From the NCBI GenBank assembly GCA_034509495.1, contig CM067505.1:7453594-7517593 (forward strand): a stretch of DNA of 64,000 nucleotides, given 5' to 3'. The stretch is from Acestrorhynchus altus. Its lineage: Eukaryota; Chordata; Actinopteri; Characiformes; Acestrorhynchidae. How positions within the stretch are numbered: position 1 is the first letter of the stretch; each line of letters opens with the position of its first letter. Shown here one piece after another: positions 60,500 to 64,000 of the stretch. The translations under genes and the position numbers were made by a program. The notes under the pieces were generated by a model that did not search any database, was not told where the DNA came from, and saw only the letters and a program-made list of their open reading frames with translations.

Positions 60500-61700
60500 A
60501 CCTCCATCTTTCAATGTAGCTAAAATGAAGATCCACGTGTTTATACATGTTAAAAAATCACATTCATAGGTTGTGCTAACTTTTTCAAAAGACTATACAC
60601 CTCAAGATTACCTCAGTACAAGAGGCCTTCAGCATTTCAGCTTATTAGGAAGCCCGTCCCCAGTTTAAAGACCATAAACCAAAGTTAACATCAACCCATT
60701 TCCACCTCCTATCTCACATGTATTCCATCCCAACAGTCTGTGTTATATGTGGAACTTCAGGCTTTTGTGAAATAACAAAGAATGAAGTAAAGCACCGTGC
60801 TAGACACGACCAATAAATCGTGTCTAGGTTAGGATGGTATATTATGAATAAGACACACCAGTTTAGAGCCGAGCCAGACGCTGGACAAACAGTGCACTGT
60901 TGACATAATGTGTCTAAGCACTTCACACTGTCTGACTTCACATTTGCTTTTTGTTTCTGATTATTACTCAGTACAGAGATATGAGTTGTCCAGTGTCATT
61001 TGTATCTTTAGCGGCACATTTACTTTGTTTTTCGGATTCATAACGTAAAGCATCAGGTTTCATGTACTGTTTAAGATACACTTGCAATTGATTCCGAATG
61101 TCTGCATGTAGAGGTTCTTTAAAAAAGGTTCTTCACACTCACTTCCCAATGGTTCTTGGGCAGCCGAATAATCTATTGTAAGGTGTTCAATAGAACAAAA
61201 AGGTGGTTCATAAAAGACCTATTGGGTGATTTTATTGTTAAGGGTGTAGAAAAGCTCCATCCAACCCTAGTTTGATTACGGAAATTTGGATCTCATTCTG
61301 AAAGATGACAGTAAAGCTGGCATTTTGATGGCTTCTTTTTTCCCGTGGAAACTTTCATTTATGTTCAGAAAATAAAGCAAGAATTTTTCCACATACAGAA
61401 AGGCAATAAAATAAGGGGTCTGCTGTGTTTACTGGGTCATTTCTTCTGGCCTTTGATGCTTTTGGTTATCTCTCCATGACTGTGGAGTTGATGGTCAAGA
61501 AATGCTTGAAGACATTAAAATCTGAGCTGTCTCTTGTAGGCAAGTCCTAAACATACCTTTACAATATTCTCAAAATGCAGTCTCTTCAGTATCATTTTAT
61601 ATCCCAGAATCCCAGGGGTTCTACTTGTTGAACCCCTCATATTGTCTTAGATTACATTAAAAAACGTGAAAACAAAGATTGGATCTTCTCTGCGGTCCTG
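60500..61700. other. Intergenic, no gene seen
   Basis: Bases 61110-61250 have 'ggttctt'-type fold-back repeat motifs. The rest is complex AT-rich sequence. Confidence 0.4.
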
Positions 61701-61716
61701 ATTCATTTCTTTTCAG

Positions 61717-61788
61717 GACGTTTGATGACGTCTCCTCTGTGGCTCGCCTTGGGCCCGTGGCTGAACGTGTGGGAGGAAGTCGCTGTCG
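61717..61788 (+). other. Candidate isolated 72-bp exon (weak)
   Basis: Bordered by TTCATTTCTTTTCAG (ending 61716) and GTGAGT (61789-61794). GC-rich with several CpG in an AT-rich setting. The frame starting at base 2 is open (TFDDVSSVARLGPVAERVGG then SRCR), but I recognise no family. It could be a lncRNA exon or chance. Confidence 0.25.
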
Positions 61789-61799
61789 GTGAGTTTACA

Positions 61800-62815
61800 C
61801 AGATGGAGCCCACTTCTCAGTCAATGCTCACATAAAAATGGAGCAAAGACTTGTTTTTTTTTTTTCTGCTCGTTTTTATTCACGCTTTCTTATTCCACGA
61901 CAGCACCCTTTGAGACCCTAAAGTGCAAAATGTGAACCCTCAACCAAAGCTTCTCTTTGTACTCTTTAATCTAACTGAGAGCTAAAATGGCAGGATGACA
62001 AGCCCTGATTGAACCTTGAAAGGATCATGACAATTGACTCATAACAAGCTATACTTGCCAGCTCTGGCATCTCCGCAGCCTGAACGAGTGTCTCTCGTTT
62101 TCCAGGACTTTGTCTGTAGCTTTTATGATATGCTAGTGGGAGGCTCCCATGAAGTGGGCTCATAAAGTGTGCACAGACATATGGTAGTCAATGTGTGTTT
62201 ATTCCTGACAGCTCTTTACAGTCCGTCCGACTGTAAATGTCGCAGTTGTCCGTGACCTAAGGCCAGTGGCACGCAACCAGCGGTGGCACATTCAGCATCT
62301 GTGGCTGATAGAAGAGAAAGGAAGGAAAATCTAGGAGTCAAAGCAGGGTGATAGAAGTTAATGGCCAATGAAGGTCACTTCTACTTGATCGTGGATGTGC
62401 CACAGACTTATTTATATTCCATAAAGTTGCAGCAGTAGTCAAAACTTCCCTCCACTTGTTTTCTGTTTCTCTTATTGAAACGTGATGATGGATGAGAGCC
62501 TTAACCTAGTTCCATGACTTTCTCAGCATGTTTAGGCAAAGCACTTCCTAATGGTTATCTTGTCCCCAACCTCCAACTGAGCATCTAATACTGGACATGG
62601 AAAGTTAGACTTCCTCACACATGTTTCTTTTTATTGGGGCAGAGATGTCAATGGCGTTTGACTTATGGCCAGCACTTCGGGAGTGGTATCTCTTTACATA
62701 GCCATGGAAAATGGCAAGGTTGCTTTTTGAAGGAAACTGTCACTCTCAATGGGACATGCTGGGAAGGATTTTGCTATAAGGATGAATCCACTGTGAGAGG
62801 AAATGTAGTATTGTT
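61800..62815. other. Intergenic, no gene seen
   Basis: Complex sequence. 61960-62165 is balanced in composition and could be regulatory. No ORF with family likeness. Confidence 0.35.
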
Positions 62816-62816
62816 T

Positions 62817-62923
<107 letters not shown>

Positions 62924-62929
62924 TATTAT

Positions 62930-64000
62930 TTTATTTTTTTTATAAAAAGAAAAAAGATTACACAGTAAACATTGAATAGAATATTTATAGATAAAATAAA
63001 TTTCTATCAATATATATGATTTTTCACCTTTTCATAAAATTAATTATTATATGAATAATTATTTCCTTTATAGGCAGGCATATTTGCTTATTCATCAATA
63101 TATAAACAAAATATATAGCATAAAAGATTAAAGCAGTTTCCTGCTGTACGCTACACAAATAGTTACAGGTCTCTGAGCCATGAGGGGCCTTGTAAGTATC
63201 TATCCATGGATTTATTTATATGTTAGTTTGTTTATACGTTTTATGTAAACTTTTTTTAATTAATTAATTACTTTGTTCATTAATGATAGTTCAACAAAAT
63301 GAATTAGTCATAACTATACATTTGTGTCAATAAATACTAAAATACCTTAATATGAATGCAACATTTTTATTTTGTGAACTATTTATTTGAACAGAAAATA
63401 CGGTTGGAGGCAGTGGTGAAATACTACTAAACTGCCCACAATAATTTTGTCTTCCAATTTTTGTTCTGGCCATTTATAATGGACATGTAAATGGCATTTG
63501 CTCATTTATGTCTATGAAAATGTATTATTATATATGTATATATAAAACATATTGATTTTTTTTTTCAGAAAAACTCGACTATTAATCCACTTTCTGTATA
63601 TAAAAATTACATGGATATTTATAGGCAATTGAGATCAACAGCAGCATAATTATCCTTAGTTAATCATCCTTCGCACTCACTCATGCTGATTTATTCTGCC
63701 TTTATAGAGATTGTTGTCTGCATCTTTTATTCCCTCCTTCCACTCTCAACATTAAAGCTAATAATGGGGTCTGTTCTTTTTCAGGTCATAAATGTAACTG
63801 AGTTACTTCTTGCCGCAAGTCTTTTCTCACCCACCTTTGATTCGGCACATGCCATGATTAACCTCTGTTTTTTTTACAGCCTCTCTGTTGTGATGCCTAT
63901 TAACCTCAATCCCAGATGGAATGCATATTATCTTGTTTGTGCTTGCAAAGAAATCGGCAGTTGCTACATCAGCTTGTGCCAACAGTACCTAAACAAGCCG
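62930..64000. other. Intergenic to window end
   Basis: AT-rich to about 63630. Bases 63640-63900 are more complex and conserved-noncoding-like. No coding exon seen. Confidence 0.35.

Overview
The window is vertebrate nuclear DNA, almost certainly from a ray-finned fish and perhaps an otophysan (characin, catfish or cyprinid relative). The evidence is long introns, very dense microsatellites (CA/TG, GA/CT, TA, GATA, GAAA), decayed Tc1/mariner elements, fold-back MITEs, a tRNA-derived SINE with a central domain typical of teleosts, and fragments of a teleost non-LTR retrotransposon. There are no prokaryotic signals: no operons, no Shine-Dalgarno sites, no CRISPR arrays.

One protein gene is well supported: a galanin receptor type 1 gene (galr1) on the + strand, with coding exons at 7337-7975, 8724-8789 and 10902-11219. 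Together they encode 340 residues. The exon layout is that of vertebrate GALR1: TM1-TM5, then a tiny third-intracellular-loop exon, then TM6 to the C-terminus. Its first exon lies in a CpG-rich island (about 6727-7970). The 5' side of the island carries a 20-bp GATCACGC-bearing minisatellite and one CRE-like TGACGTC. Just upstream is a 52-bp tandem array whose diverged relatives appear scattered back to about 2.7 kb.

Bases 1-6700 hold repeats: a mobile-repeat remnant, a 113-bp inverted repeat with a 135-bp loop, a minus-strand LINE reverse-transcriptase fragment and satellite-like DNA. Bases 11.2-64 kb form a gene-poor tract of repeats, with intervening complex sequence that looks like conserved noncoding DNA (homeodomain-type TAATTA sites, even composition, no simple repeats). 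Notable repeats include Tc1-like copies at 17.5-18.4, 31.1-31.4, 55.8-56.8 and 58.0-60.2 kb. There are LINE pieces at 24.7-25.9 and 31.5-32.1 kb, an RTE-like 3' end nested in another repeat at 28.0-28.25 kb, and SINEs at 15.9, 17.1 and 60.3 kb. Minisatellites lie at 35.0, 37.6-38.1, 45.1-45.5 and 51.7-52.1 kb.

I found no second convincing protein-coding gene. Two short stretches with exon-like splice borders (61717-61788 and 40706-40794) are reported as weak candidates. All family calls come from reading the sequence by eye and memory of the families; no database search was run.
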